Below, piece by piece: positions 8,347-17,180 of a DNA stretch of 64,000 nucleotides. Position numbers and translations under genes: made by a program. Source of the DNA: Pseudomonas viridiflava. GTDB taxonomy: Bacteria > Pseudomonadota > Gammaproteobacteria > Pseudomonadales > Pseudomonadaceae. Under the pieces are notes generated by a model that saw nothing but the letters and a program-made list of their open reading frames with translations, did no database searches and was not told where the DNA came from. The stretch lies in NCBI RefSeq assembly GCF_900573885.1, contig NZ_UPSE01000533.1:124001-188000 (forward strand), read 5' to 3'. The first letter of the stretch is position 1; every line of letters begins with the position of its first letter.

Positions 8347-9324
8347 ATGGGTTTGTTAGTCGACGGCCAATGGCAAGACCAGTGGTACAACACCGAAGAC
8401 GGCGGCCGCTTCAAGCGCGAAAACGCCCAGCGCCGCCACTGGGTGACCGCCACGGGCGAAGCCGGTCCCAGCGGCGAAGGCGGCTTTAAAGCCGAAGCCG
8501 GTCGCTACCATTTGTACGTATCCCTGGCCTGTCCCTGGGCCCATCGCACCCTGATTTTCCGCGCGTTGAAAGGCTTGGAAGACCTCATCGACGTTTCCGT
8601 GGTCAGCTGGCTGATGCGTGAAAACGGCTGGACCTTCGATGCATCGCACGGCTCCAGCGGCGATGCGCTGGACAACTTCAGCCTCATGTACCAACGCTAC
8701 ATCGCCGACGACCCCCACTACACCGGACGCGTAACCGTGCCCGTGCTATGGGACAAGAAGCTCAAGCGCATCGTCAGCAACGAATCGTCAGAAATCATCC
8801 GCATGTTCAACTGGGCCTTCAACGGGCTGACCGGCAACGAACTGGATTTCTACCCCGAAGCCCTGCGCAGCGAGATCGATGCGCTGAACGACCTCATCTA
8901 CCCCAATGTGAATAACGGCGTATACCGCGCGGGCTTTGCCACGACGCAGCAGGCCTACGAAGAAGCCTTCGACGGCCTGTTCGCGACCCTTGAATCATTG
9001 GAAACCCTGCTGGGGCAGAAACGCTACCTGGCCGGTGCGCAGATTACCGAAGCCGACTGGCGCCTGTTCACCACGCTGATTCGCTTCGACGCGGTGTACC
9101 ACGGCCACTTCAAGTGCAACCTCAAGCGCATTGAGGACTACCCGAACCTGTCCAACTGGCTGCGCGAGCTGTACCAGTGGCCGGGCGTGGCGCAGACGGT
9201 GGATTTTGAGCACATCAAGCACCACTACTACGCCAGTCACCTGACCATCAACCCGACGGGCATCGTGCCCAAAGGGCCGCAGCAGGATTTTACCCGGGCG
9301 CATGATCGGAAGCGGTTGTCATGA
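8347..9324 (+). CDS. yqjG: Glutathionyl-hydroquinone reductase (YqjG/ECM4-type GST)
   Basis: These xi-class glutathione transferases use a catalytic Cys to reduce S-glutathionyl-hydroquinones with glutathione. The 325-residue protein carries Cys62 in SLACPWAHRT, then the thioredoxin-fold segment PVLWDKKLKRIVSNESSEIIRMFN and the all-helical C-domain with YLAGAQITEADWRLFTTLIRFD. Of three consecutive candidate starts (TTG 8341, ATG 8344, ATG 8347) I chose 8347: GAGGA is seven bases upstream and the protein then begins MGLLVDG like E. coli YqjG. It is a single gene, convergent with cysG. Confidence 0.92.
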   Translation: MGLLVDGQWQDQWYNTEDGGRFKRENAQRRHWVTATGEAGPSGEGGFKAEAGRYHLYVSLACPWAHRTLIFRALKGLEDLIDVSVVSWLMRENGWTFDASHGSSGDALDNFSLMYQRYIADDPHYTGRVTVPVLWDKKLKRIVSNESSEIIRMFNWAFNGLTGNELDFYPEALRSEIDALNDLIYPNVNNGVYRAGFATTQQAYEEAFDGLFATLESLETLLGQKRYLAGAQITEADWRLFTTLIRFDAVYHGHFKCNLKRIEDYPNLSNWLRELYQWPGVAQTVDFEHIKHHYYASHLTINPTGIVPKGPQQDFTRAHDRKRLS

Positions 9325-9330
9325 TCGGTA

Positions 9331-9452
9331 GGTTGGGCCGGGCTGCGAACGGGTGAGCTTTAGGCCCAACCCGACGGCCGTGTCGTTGGGCTTCGCCTAT
9401 GGCTCACCGCACGCGGACCGACCCAACATACGTCGCTCCTACAGAGCGACGT
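9331..9452. repeat. Intergenic nested inverted repeats between yqjG and cysG
   Basis: The gap holds an inverted pair GGTTGGGCC (9331-9339)/GGCCCAACC (9363-9371), a GTGAGC/GCTCAC pair further out, and a perfect 9-bp stem ACGTCGCTC/GAGCGACGT with a five-base loop at 9430-9452, touching the cysG stop. The TTGGGC and GAGCGAC words resemble dispersed palindromic repeats common in Pseudomonas. There is no T-run, so this is not a classic terminator, but it may stabilise the 3' ends of the two convergent messages. Confidence 0.7.
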
Positions 9453-10846
9453 CACACCTCGGACTGTGCGCCTTCAAACCATGCCAGCTTGTCCCGCAAC
9501 GTCACCACCTCACCCACGATCACCAACGTCGGCGCATGCACTTCATGCTCGGCCACCAGTTGCGGCAAGTTGCCAAGGGTGCCGGTGAACACGCGCTGGT
9601 TCTGGGTGGTGCCTTGCTGGATCAATGCGGCCGGGGTGTCGCTGCTACGGCCATGGCGCACAAGCTGCTCGCAAATGGACGGCAAGCCCACCAAGCCCAT
9701 ATAAAACACCAGCGTTTGCCCAGGCGCGACGAGGTCGGACCACGGCAGGTCGGTGCTGCCATCTTTCAGATGCCCGGTGACGAAACGCACTGACTGTGCA
9801 TGGTCGCGGTGTGTCAGCGGAATGCCCGCGTAAGCAGCGCAACCGCTCGCAGCGGTAATGCCCGGCACGACCTGGAAGGGAATGCCATGGGCGGCCAGCT
9901 CCTCGATTTCCTCGCCACCGCGACCGAATATAAACGGGTCGCCGCCTTTGAGGCGCAGCACGCGCTTGCCTTGTTTGGCCAACGTGACCAGTTGCTGATT
10001 GAGCTGTTCCTGGGGCACGGCATGCTCGGCGCGCTGTTTGCCGACGTAAATGCGCTCGGCGTCGCGACGGCATAACTCAACAATGGCCGGCGCTACCAGA
10101 CGGTCGTACAGCACGACGTCCGCTTGCTGCATCAGACGCAGCGCGCGAAAGGTCAGCAGGTCGGGGTCGCCCGGGCCGGCGCCAACCAGATAAACCTCGC
10201 CTTTCACCGCGCCCGTCTCGCCGTCCAGTCGCGCTTGCAGCAGCGCCTCGGCTTCGCTGCCCTGCCCGGCCAACATGCGTTCGGCTATCGGGCCCTGGAA
10301 CACGTCTTCCCAGAACACACGGCGTTGCTGCAAATCCGGAAACCGTTCACGCACTTGCGCGCGAAAGCGTGCCGCCAGGCCGGCCAGTTGGCCGTAGGCG
10401 GCGGGAATCCAGGTTTCCAGCTTGGCGCGGATCAACCGTGCCAGCACCGGCGCATCGCCGCCGCTGGACACCGCCACCAACAATGGCGAGCGGTCGACAA
10501 TGGCCGGAAAGATCACGCTGCACAGCGCCGGAGAATCCACCACATTGACCGGCATGCCGCGCGCGCGGGCGTCTTGCGACACTTGGGCGTTAAGCGGCTC
10601 ATCGTCCGTGGCGGCAATCACCAGCGTGCAGCCGTTCATGTCGGCTGCTTCGTAGCCCCGCAGTAACTGCTCGCCACCGCTGGATACCACCAGCGCAGCC
10701 AGATGACTGTCGATTTGCGGGGCAACAACGCGCAGCACGGCACCGGTGTCGGCCACCAGACGCGATTTGCGCAAGGCGATTTCGCCGCCGCCAACCACCA
10801 ACACGCGTTGCCCGCGCAGGTTATGAAACAGCGGCAGAAATTCCAT
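9452..10846 (-). CDS. cysG: Siroheme synthase CysG (trifunctional)
   Basis: CysG turns uroporphyrinogen III into siroheme, the cofactor of sulfite and nitrite reductases. The 464 residues contain the N-terminal NAD-dependent dehydrogenase/ferrochelatase half (VLVVGGGEIALRKSRLV at 15-31; AVSSGGDAPVLARLIR) and the C-terminal SAM uroporphyrinogen methyltransferase half (VYLVGAGPGDPDLLT; LKGGDPFIFGRGGEE; VPGITAASGCAAYAGIPLTHR). Full length for the family (about 460). The ATG follows the serS stop with no gap, so it is the last gene of the ftsK-lolA-rarA-crcB-serS-cysG run. Confidence 0.97.
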   Translation of the reverse strand: MEFLPLFHNLRGQRVLVVGGGEIALRKSRLVADTGAVLRVVAPQIDSHLAALVVSSGGEQLLRGYEAADMNGCTLVIAATDDEPLNAQVSQDARARGMPVNVVDSPALCSVIFPAIVDRSPLLVAVSSGGDAPVLARLIRAKLETWIPAAYGQLAGLAARFRAQVRERFPDLQQRRVFWEDVFQGPIAERMLAGQGSEAEALLQARLDGETGAVKGEVYLVGAGPGDPDLLTFRALRLMQQADVVLYDRLVAPAIVELCRRDAERIYVGKQRAEHAVPQEQLNQQLVTLAKQGKRVLRLKGGDPFIFGRGGEEIEELAAHGIPFQVVPGITAASGCAAYAGIPLTHRDHAQSVRFVTGHLKDGSTDLPWSDLVAPGQTLVFYMGLVGLPSICEQLVRHGRSSDTPAALIQQGTTQNQRVFTGTLGNLPQLVAEHEVHAPTLVIVGEVVTLRDKLAWFEGAQSEV

Positions 10847-12127
10847 TTAACCGATGACCTCAATGCCGCCCATGTAAGGCTTGAGCACGTCCGGCACGCG
10901 GATGGAGCCGTCGGCCTGCTGGTAGTTTTCCAGCACGGCCACTAACGTACGGCCGACCGCCAGGCCCGAGCCGTTCAAGGTGTGCACCAGCTCCGGCTTG
11001 CCGGTTTCCGGGTTGCGCCAGCGGGCTTGCATGCGGCGCGCCTGAAAGTCGCCGCAGTTGGAGCACGAAGAAATTTCGCGGAATTTGTCCTGGCTCGGTA
11101 CCCACACTTCCAGGTCGTAGGTTTTCACCGCGCCAAAGCCCATGTCGCCGGTGCACAGCGCCAGAACGCGGTACGGCAAGCCCAGCAGTTGCAGCACTTT
11201 CTCGGCGTTGCCGGTGAGCTCTTCCAGCGCCGCGTTCGAGGTGCTTGGCTCAACGATTTGCACCATCTCGACCTTGTCGAACTGGTGCTGGCGAATCATG
11301 CCGCGGGTATCACGACCAGAAGCGCCGGCTTCGCTACGGAAGCACGGCGTATGGGCGACGAACTTCAATGGCAGCTGCTTGGCGTCGAGAATTTCGCCGT
11401 TGACGATGTTGGTCAGCGACACCTCGGCCGTTGGAATCAGGTACAGATCGGCCTCGCCTTCGCGGCTGATTTTGAACAGGTCTTCTTCGAATTTCGGCAA
11501 CTGACCGGTGCCCTGCAAAGCAGGCGCCTGCACGAGGTAAGGCGTATACGCCTCTTCGTAGCCGTGTTCGCCGGTGTGCAGGTTGATCATGAATTGCGCC
11601 AGGGCGCGGTGCAGGCGGGCGATGGGGCCGCGCAGCAAGGCGAAACGCGCACCGGACAATTTGGCCGCGCGCTCGAAGTCCAGCCAACCATGCAGTTCGC
11701 CCAGGGCGACGTGGTCTTTGATTTCGAAATCAAAGGTGGTCGGCGTGCCCCAGCTGCGCACTTCGACGTTGTCGTCTTCATCTTTACCGACCGGCACCGA
11801 CTCGTGCGGCAGGTTGGGAATGCCCAGCAAGATGGCGTCGAGGTCGGCCTGAATCTTGTCCAGCTCGATTTTGCCGGCGCTCAGCTCGGCGGCCATGCGA
11901 TCGACGTCGGCCATCAGTGGCGCGATGTCTTCGCCCCGGGCTTTGGCCTGACCGATGGATTTCGAACGGGCGTTGCGCTCGGCCTGCAACTGCTCAGTGC
12001 TGCTCTGCACGGTTTTGCGCTGCGCTTCGAGGGCTTCGATGCGCGAGACATCCAGCTGGAAGCCACGGGTGGCGAGGCGCTCGGCGATGGCGTGCAGTTC
12101 GCTACGGATCAGTTTCGGATCAAGCAT
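10847..12127 (-). CDS. serS: Seryl-tRNA synthetase
   Basis: Class II synthetase charging tRNA-Ser in the cytosol. The 426 residues begin with the coiled-coil tRNA-binding arm (about 1-110, heptad-rich) and contain motif 2 (FRSEAGASGRDTRGMIRQHQF), EISSCSNCGDFQARR, and motif 3 (LNGSGLAVGRTLVAVLENYQ). Length matches the family. It lies between crcB (15-base gap) and cysG (no gap). The window also encodes one of its substrates, tRNA-Ser(UGA), about 6 kb away. Confidence 0.98.
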   Translation of the reverse strand: MLDPKLIRSELHAIAERLATRGFQLDVSRIEALEAQRKTVQSSTEQLQAERNARSKSIGQAKARGEDIAPLMADVDRMAAELSAGKIELDKIQADLDAILLGIPNLPHESVPVGKDEDDNVEVRSWGTPTTFDFEIKDHVALGELHGWLDFERAAKLSGARFALLRGPIARLHRALAQFMINLHTGEHGYEEAYTPYLVQAPALQGTGQLPKFEEDLFKISREGEADLYLIPTAEVSLTNIVNGEILDAKQLPLKFVAHTPCFRSEAGASGRDTRGMIRQHQFDKVEMVQIVEPSTSNAALEELTGNAEKVLQLLGLPYRVLALCTGDMGFGAVKTYDLEVWVPSQDKFREISSCSNCGDFQARRMQARWRNPETGKPELVHTLNGSGLAVGRTLVAVLENYQQADGSIRVPDVLKPYMGGIEVIG

Positions 12128-12142
12128 GGTTGTCTCTCATCA

Positions 12143-12517
12143 TCAGAGTTTGGTCAGGGACAAGCCCACCCAGGTGGCAAGCAAGCCGCCGAACACACTG
12201 AGCGCCGCGTAGCCCAGGGCCAGCGGCAGTTGCCCGTTTTCAAGCAGGCGCAGTGTGTCGAGGGAAAAGGAAGAAAACGTCGTCAGGCCCCCAAGGAAGC
12301 CGACGATCAGACCTGCGCGCAATTCTATCGGCAGTTCCGGGCGGAGCAAAAAGAAACCATACAGCAGGCCAATCAGCAGGCAGCCAACGATGTTGACCAG
12401 AAACGTACCCAGGCTGTAATGCTGCGGCCAGTTCGCCGCGATCCAGCTGCCGGTGGCGAAACGCAACAGCGTGCCAGCGGCGCCGCCAACGGCCACCGCG
12501 ATAATCAGACGAATCAT
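12143..12517 (-). CDS. crcB: Fluoride channel CrcB/Fluc
   Basis: 124 residues with four transmembrane segments, a dual-topology fluoride-specific channel that keeps cytoplasmic fluoride low. Conserved family residues are visible: GTFLVNIVGCLLIG in the second segment and GGLTTFSSFS, including the phenylalanines that line the pore. Its ATG overlaps the rarA stop by four bases (ATGA). No fluoride riboswitch is apparent directly upstream, where rarA coding sequence lies, so it is probably expressed with the operon. Confidence 0.95.
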   Translation of the reverse strand: MIRLIIAVAVGGAAGTLLRFATGSWIAANWPQHYSLGTFLVNIVGCLLIGLLYGFFLLRPELPIELRAGLIVGFLGGLTTFSSFSLDTLRLLENGQLPLALGYAALSVFGGLLATWVGLSLTKL

Positions 12518-13839
12518 GATTTTCTCCGCTGCCGGGGGCTTGTCTGGTCTTGCGCAGCCAGATGCTTGAGCTTTTCGCCAATTTTCAATTCGAGGCCACG
12601 CGGCACCGGCCGGTAATAACGGCGGGGCTCGAGCGCGTCGGGGAAGTAATCTTCACCAGCGGCGTAGGCGTCGGGCTCGTCGTGGGCGTAGCGGTACTCG
12701 TCGCCATACCCCAGCTCTTTCATCAGCTTGGTCGGAGCGTTGCGCAGGTGCAGCGGCACTTCCTGCGAGCCCTGCTCCGCCGCGTCGCGCATGGCCATTT
12801 TGAAGGCGTTGTACACCGCGTTGCTTTTCGGCGCGCAGGCCAGGTAGACGATGGCCTGCGCCACGGCGAGCTCGCCTTCGGGGCTGCCGAGGCGCTCTTG
12901 AACATCCCAGGCGTTAAGGCACAGGGTCAGCGCGCGCGGGTCGGCGTTGCCGATGTCTTCGCTGGCCATGCGTACCACGCGCCGGGCGATGTACAGCGGG
13001 TCACAACCGCCGTCGAGCATGCGGGCGAACCAGTACAACGCGCCGTCGGGGCTGGAGCCACGTACCGATTTGTGCAGCGCGGAAATCTGGTCGTAAAACG
13101 CTTCACCGCCTTTGTCGAAACGCCGACGGCTGTCGCCCAGCAGGTTTTGCAGCAAATCGACGCTGAGTTCGCCGTTGTCTTCAGCCAGGTCGGCCGCGTT
13201 TTCCAGAAAATTCAGCAGGCGTCGGCCGTCACCATCGGCAGCGGCGAGCAGGATTTTGAAGCTTTCGTCCGGCAAGGTCAGGTGGCGATCACCGAGGCCT
13301 TTCGGATCGGTCAGGGCGCGGTGCACCAATTTGCGCAGGGCTTCTTCGTCGAGGCTTTTCAGCACGTAAACGCGCGCCCGGGAGAGCAAGGCGTTGTTCA
13401 GTTCGAACGAAGGGTTTTCCGTGGTGGCGCCGATAAAGATCAGCGTGCCGTCTTCCACGTAGGGCAGAAACGCATCCTGCTGCGACTTGTTGAAGCGATG
13501 CACTTCGTCAACAAACAGAATGGTGCGGCGGCCATATTGCGCGGCGTGCTGCTGGGCCACTTCCACGGCCTGGCGAATTTCCTTAACGCCCGAGAGCACG
13601 GCGGAAATGGTTTCGAAATGCGCATCCGAGACCTGCGCCAACAGCCGCGCCAAGGTGGTTTTCCCGACGCCGGGCGGGCCCCAGAAAATCATCGAATGCA
13701 GCGCGCCTTGCTCCAGCGCTTCGCGTAGCGGCTTGCCGCGAGCCAGCAAATGCTCCTGACCGACGTACTCGTCCAGACTGGCTGCGCGCAAGCGGGCAGC
13801 CAGGGGTTGAGCGACGGGGGTGTTGCGGAACAGATCCAT
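12514..13839 (-). CDS. rarA: Replication-associated recombination protein A (RarA/MgsA)
   Basis: AAA+ ATPase related to clamp loaders, acting at stalled forks. The 441 residues have Walker A GPPGVGKTTLA (54-64), Walker B ILFVDEVHRFNKSQQDAFLPYVE, sensor 1 GATTENPSFELN and the C-terminal MgsA tetramerisation region (SVRGSSPDGALYWFARML; RRVVRMASEDIGNADPRA). Length is typical for the family. It lies 36 bases downstream of lolA and overlaps crcB by four bases; the lolA-rarA-serS neighbourhood is conserved in gamma-proteobacteria. Confidence 0.97.
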   Translation of the reverse strand: MDLFRNTPVAQPLAARLRAASLDEYVGQEHLLARGKPLREALEQGALHSMIFWGPPGVGKTTLARLLAQVSDAHFETISAVLSGVKEIRQAVEVAQQHAAQYGRRTILFVDEVHRFNKSQQDAFLPYVEDGTLIFIGATTENPSFELNNALLSRARVYVLKSLDEEALRKLVHRALTDPKGLGDRHLTLPDESFKILLAAADGDGRRLLNFLENAADLAEDNGELSVDLLQNLLGDSRRRFDKGGEAFYDQISALHKSVRGSSPDGALYWFARMLDGGCDPLYIARRVVRMASEDIGNADPRALTLCLNAWDVQERLGSPEGELAVAQAIVYLACAPKSNAVYNAFKMAMRDAAEQGSQEVPLHLRNAPTKLMKELGYGDEYRYAHDEPDAYAAGEDYFPDALEPRRYYRPVPRGLELKIGEKLKHLAAQDQTSPRQRRKS

Positions 13840-13875
13840 GGCGGGGCGCAGCGTCTCGTTAGGGGTGAACCAGTG

Positions 13876-14502
13876 TTATTCCTGAATCACGTCGGCGCCG
13901 GCGGGCACTTCGAAGGTGAACTGCTTGGCGTCGACGACCGGGTTCATTTTCACGCTCAGGAACAGAATATTGGTGCGCTGGCCGACGCTGTCGATCAACT
14001 GCATATCGTTGATCACGCCTTTGCGGAACGACAAGCGCAGGCTGTCGAACAGCGTGTCGTTAGCCTTGGGCTTGAGGGTGAAATCCACCACATCGCCGGC
14101 TTCCTTGAAGCTGATAGCAAAGTTCTGGCGAATTTCAGACACATCGCCCGAGAGCAACAAGGCGGGCGTGTGGGTCAGGCGCTGATCGAGCTTTTGAATC
14201 GTCACTTGTTGCAGGTCTGGGTCGTACAGCCAGACTTTTTCACCATTCGAAACCAGCAACTGCTCCTGTGGCTCGTCGGTGTGCCAGCGGAACAGACCGG
14301 GGCGTTTAAGCGCCAGTTCTCCGGCTGTCTCCTGCAGCTGAGTGCCGCCGCCATCAAGGGTCAGCTGGGAAAACCGCGCGGTGATGGTTTGAGCCTGGTT
14401 GAGCAATTGAGTCAGCTTTTGCACGGCGGCTTCGTCGTCGGCATACGCGGGAATCGCGGCGACAGCCAGGACAGCCAGCAACAGCAAGCGGATCAGGCGC
14501 AT
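13876..14502 (-). CDS. lolA: Outer-membrane lipoprotein carrier LolA
   Basis: Periplasmic chaperone that carries lipoproteins from LolCDE to LolB at the outer membrane. The 208-residue precursor has a clear signal peptide (MRLIRLLLLAVLAVAAIPAYA, cleaved after AYA) and the LolA beta-barrel with GELALKRPGLFRWHTDEP and KVWLYDPDLQQVTIQ. I start at ATG 14502 because GAGGA lies five bases upstream and it removes nine residues that would spoil the signal peptide. It lies 44 bases after ftsK and 36 before rarA. A likely client in this window is the small lipoprotein at 4470. Confidence 0.95.
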   Translation of the reverse strand: MRLIRLLLLAVLAVAAIPAYADDEAAVQKLTQLLNQAQTITARFSQLTLDGGGTQLQETAGELALKRPGLFRWHTDEPQEQLLVSNGEKVWLYDPDLQQVTIQKLDQRLTHTPALLLSGDVSEIRQNFAISFKEAGDVVDFTLKPKANDTLFDSLRLSFRKGVINDMQLIDSVGQRTNILFLSVKMNPVVDAKQFTFEVPAGADVIQE

Positions 14503-14546
14503 GTAAATCCTCGTCATTGGGTCACACAAATAGGGAAACGGGCGCG

Positions 14547-16958
14547 TCAGTCGCGAATCGGCGCCGGGGCAATTACGTCACGCGAGCCATTGGTGTTCAT
14601 GGCAGTTACCACGCCAGCCATTTCCATGGCTTCAACCATACGGGCGGCGCGGTTGTAGCCGATTTTCAGCTTACGTTGCACCGCAGAAATCGAGGCGCGG
14701 CGGCTTTCGGTCACAAACCGAACGGCTTCGTCGTAGAGCGGATCGTCTTCACTGCCCTCGCCGCCTTCACCACCGCCGCCACTGCCGCCGTCGAAGCCGC
14801 TGCCGGCCTCTTCCACGCCATTGAGAATGTCGTCGATGTAATCCGGGGCGCCACGCAGTTTCCAGGCTTCCACCACGCGGTGAACTTCTTCGTCGGAGAC
14901 GAAGGCGCCGTGGACACGAATTGGCAGACCGGTGCCGGGCGGCAGGTAAAGCATGTCACCGTGGCCCAGCAGTTGTTCGGCGCCGCCTTGGTCGAGGATG
15001 GTGCGTGAGTCGATTTTGCTCGACACCTGGAACGCCATACGCGTCGGAATGTTGGCCTTGATCAGACCGGTGATTACATCCACCGACGGACGCTGGGTCG
15101 CAAGAATCAGGTGAATACCCGCCGCACGGGCTTTCTGTGCGATACGGGCGATCAGCTCTTCAACCTTCTTGCCGACGATCATCATCATGTCGGCAAATTC
15201 GTCGACCACCACCACGATGGTCGGCAAGGTTTTCAATAGCGGCGCTTCGTCGTGAATGTTTTCACGCTTGTACAGCGGATCCGGAATCGGCTCGCCAGCT
15301 TCTTCGGCGTCTTTCACTTTGCGGTTGAAGCCGGCAAGGTTACGCACGCCCAGCTTGGACATCAGCTTGTAGCGGCGCTCCATCTCGGCAACGCTCCAAC
15401 GCAGGGCGTTGGCCGCTTCCTTCATGTCGGTGACGACGGGGCACAGCAAGTGCGGAATGCCCTCGTAGATCGACAGCTCAAGCATTTTCGGGTCGATCAT
15501 GATCAGTCGGGCATCTTCGGGGCCGGACTTGAACAGAATCGACAGGATCATGGCGTTCACGCCCACCGACTTACCCGAACCGGTGGTACCGGCAACCAGC
15601 AAGTGCGGCATGCGCGCCAGGTCGGTAATCACCGGGCGACCACCGATGTCGTGGCCCAGCGCCAAGGTAACGGGCGACTTGGCGTCGTCGTATTCCGGCG
15701 AAGACAGCACCTCGGAGAAGCGCACGATCTGGCGGTCTTCGTTGGGAATTTCGATACCCACGGTGGTTTTGCCGGGGATGACTTCCACCACCCGCACGCT
15801 CATCACCGCCAGCGAACGCGCCAGGTCGCGAGCCAGACCGGAAATACGGCTGACCTTGATACCGGCCGCCGGCTGAATTTCGAAACGGGTAATCACCGGG
15901 CCCGGATGCACCGACTCCACGACCACCTCGACACCAAACTCCTTGAGCTTGATTTCGAGCAGTCGCGACATGGCTTCCAGCGATTCCGGGGAGAATTTCT
16001 TCTGTTTTTTCTCGGCCGGGTCGAGGATGGAAATGGGCGGCAAGGTGCCTTCCACGGCGCTGTCGACGAACAGCGAAACCTGTTTTTCCTTCTGCACACG
16101 CTTGCTCGGCTCGGCGGCTTTCGGCGCAGCAGGCGGCGTGATAACCGGCGCGGGACGGGTTTCGCGCTCGGTCATGTGTTTGCTCAGGGCTTCGTCGCGC
16201 TCGATGATGCGTTCCTTGACCTTCGCTTGCTCGCGGCGGTCGTGCACCACGGGAGCGGCGACTTCGCTGACGCGGTCATCAACCTCGCGAAGCTGCGCCA
16301 CCAATTGCTTGCGCTCGACGCGCGAATTCCACCAATTGGTGATCAGGCTGTTGATCAGCTCGAACAGATCAAGAGTGATTTTGCCGGTGACGTCCATCAC
16401 CTTGAACCACGACAGGTCGCTGAATACGGTCAGGCCGAACAGGAACAAGGCGATAAACAGCAAGGTGCTGCCCTGCACATTCAGCGCGACGACCGCGAGC
16501 CGGCCCAGGCTTTCACCCAGCGCGCCGCCCGCCGACGCAGGCATCGACGCACCGGAATGGAAATGGATGTAGGCCAGCGCAGCGCCGGAAAGAATCAGGA
16601 ACACCAGGCCAATCAAGCGCCAGGAGAACAGCCAGCCGTTCCACTGCCACGGCTCATGGCGATTGCGGAACACCTGGACGGTTTTGATCACCAGCAGGCC
16701 CGGGAACAGATAAGCGAAATAGCCGAGGGCCATGAACAGAATGTCGGCAAACCAGGCGCCGGCGCGGCCGGCGGCGTTCTGCACTTGCACCACGTTGCTG
16801 GTGTGGGTCCAGCCCGGATCGTTCTGGTCGTAGGTGAGCAGTGCCATCCACAAATAGAGGCAGAGCGCACCGAGGGCGATCAGCGCACCTTCCTTGAGTC
16901 GGTAGTGCAATTGCTGACGCCAGACAGGTGCTTGAGCGGTGGTGGTGGAATTCTTCAA
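14547..16958 (-). CDS. ftsK: DNA translocase FtsK, TTG start
   Basis: Septal DNA pump that clears chromosomes through the closing septum and activates XerCD at dif. From TTG 16958 the protein has 803 residues: transmembrane segments around 25-45, 72-95, 112-132 and 160-180, a short linker, the alpha/beta motor with Walker A GTTGSGKS (457-464), and a gamma winged-helix domain (AVRFVTESRRASISAVQRKLKIGYNRAARMVE split in two) that reads KOPS. A Gly-rich stretch precedes gamma. I chose the TTG because the product then begins (M)KNSTTTAQAPVWRQQLHYR-like as in other pseudomonads; an upstream ATG at 17117 adds 53 unrelated residues. An AGGA lies about 11 bases upstream. Confidence 0.93.
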   Translation of the reverse strand: MKNSTTTAQAPVWRQQLHYRLKEGALIALGALCLYLWMALLTYDQNDPGWTHTSNVVQVQNAAGRAGAWFADILFMALGYFAYLFPGLLVIKTVQVFRNRHEPWQWNGWLFSWRLIGLVFLILSGAALAYIHFHSGASMPASAGGALGESLGRLAVVALNVQGSTLLFIALFLFGLTVFSDLSWFKVMDVTGKITLDLFELINSLITNWWNSRVERKQLVAQLREVDDRVSEVAAPVVHDRREQAKVKERIIERDEALSKHMTERETRPAPVITPPAAPKAAEPSKRVQKEKQVSLFVDSAVEGTLPPISILDPAEKKQKKFSPESLEAMSRLLEIKLKEFGVEVVVESVHPGPVITRFEIQPAAGIKVSRISGLARDLARSLAVMSVRVVEVIPGKTTVGIEIPNEDRQIVRFSEVLSSPEYDDAKSPVTLALGHDIGGRPVITDLARMPHLLVAGTTGSGKSVGVNAMILSILFKSGPEDARLIMIDPKMLELSIYEGIPHLLCPVVTDMKEAANALRWSVAEMERRYKLMSKLGVRNLAGFNRKVKDAEEAGEPIPDPLYKRENIHDEAPLLKTLPTIVVVVDEFADMMMIVGKKVEELIARIAQKARAAGIHLILATQRPSVDVITGLIKANIPTRMAFQVSSKIDSRTILDQGGAEQLLGHGDMLYLPPGTGLPIRVHGAFVSDEEVHRVVEAWKLRGAPDYIDDILNGVEEAGSGFDGGSGGGGEGGEGSEDDPLYDEAVRFVTESRRASISAVQRKLKIGYNRAARMVEAMEMAGVVTAMNTNGSRDVIAPAPIRD

Positions 16959-17180
16959 AACGCGTCTTTTCCTGCGCTTGTGGCGCGTCCAACTAAACGA
17001 TTGGCGGCGAAAACTCGGCCATTGTACGGATTTACCCGCTTCTTGCCACGCGCCCGGGCTTGCCAATGGCGCGTTTTGCGGGGCTCTGCTGCTTCGGTGT
17101 AGCATAGCCGCCAGCATCTTTCGTGCGGCCCAATTGGAGCACGCATTCTCTTTTGTGACAAAGGCTTATGGGGTCTTTTT

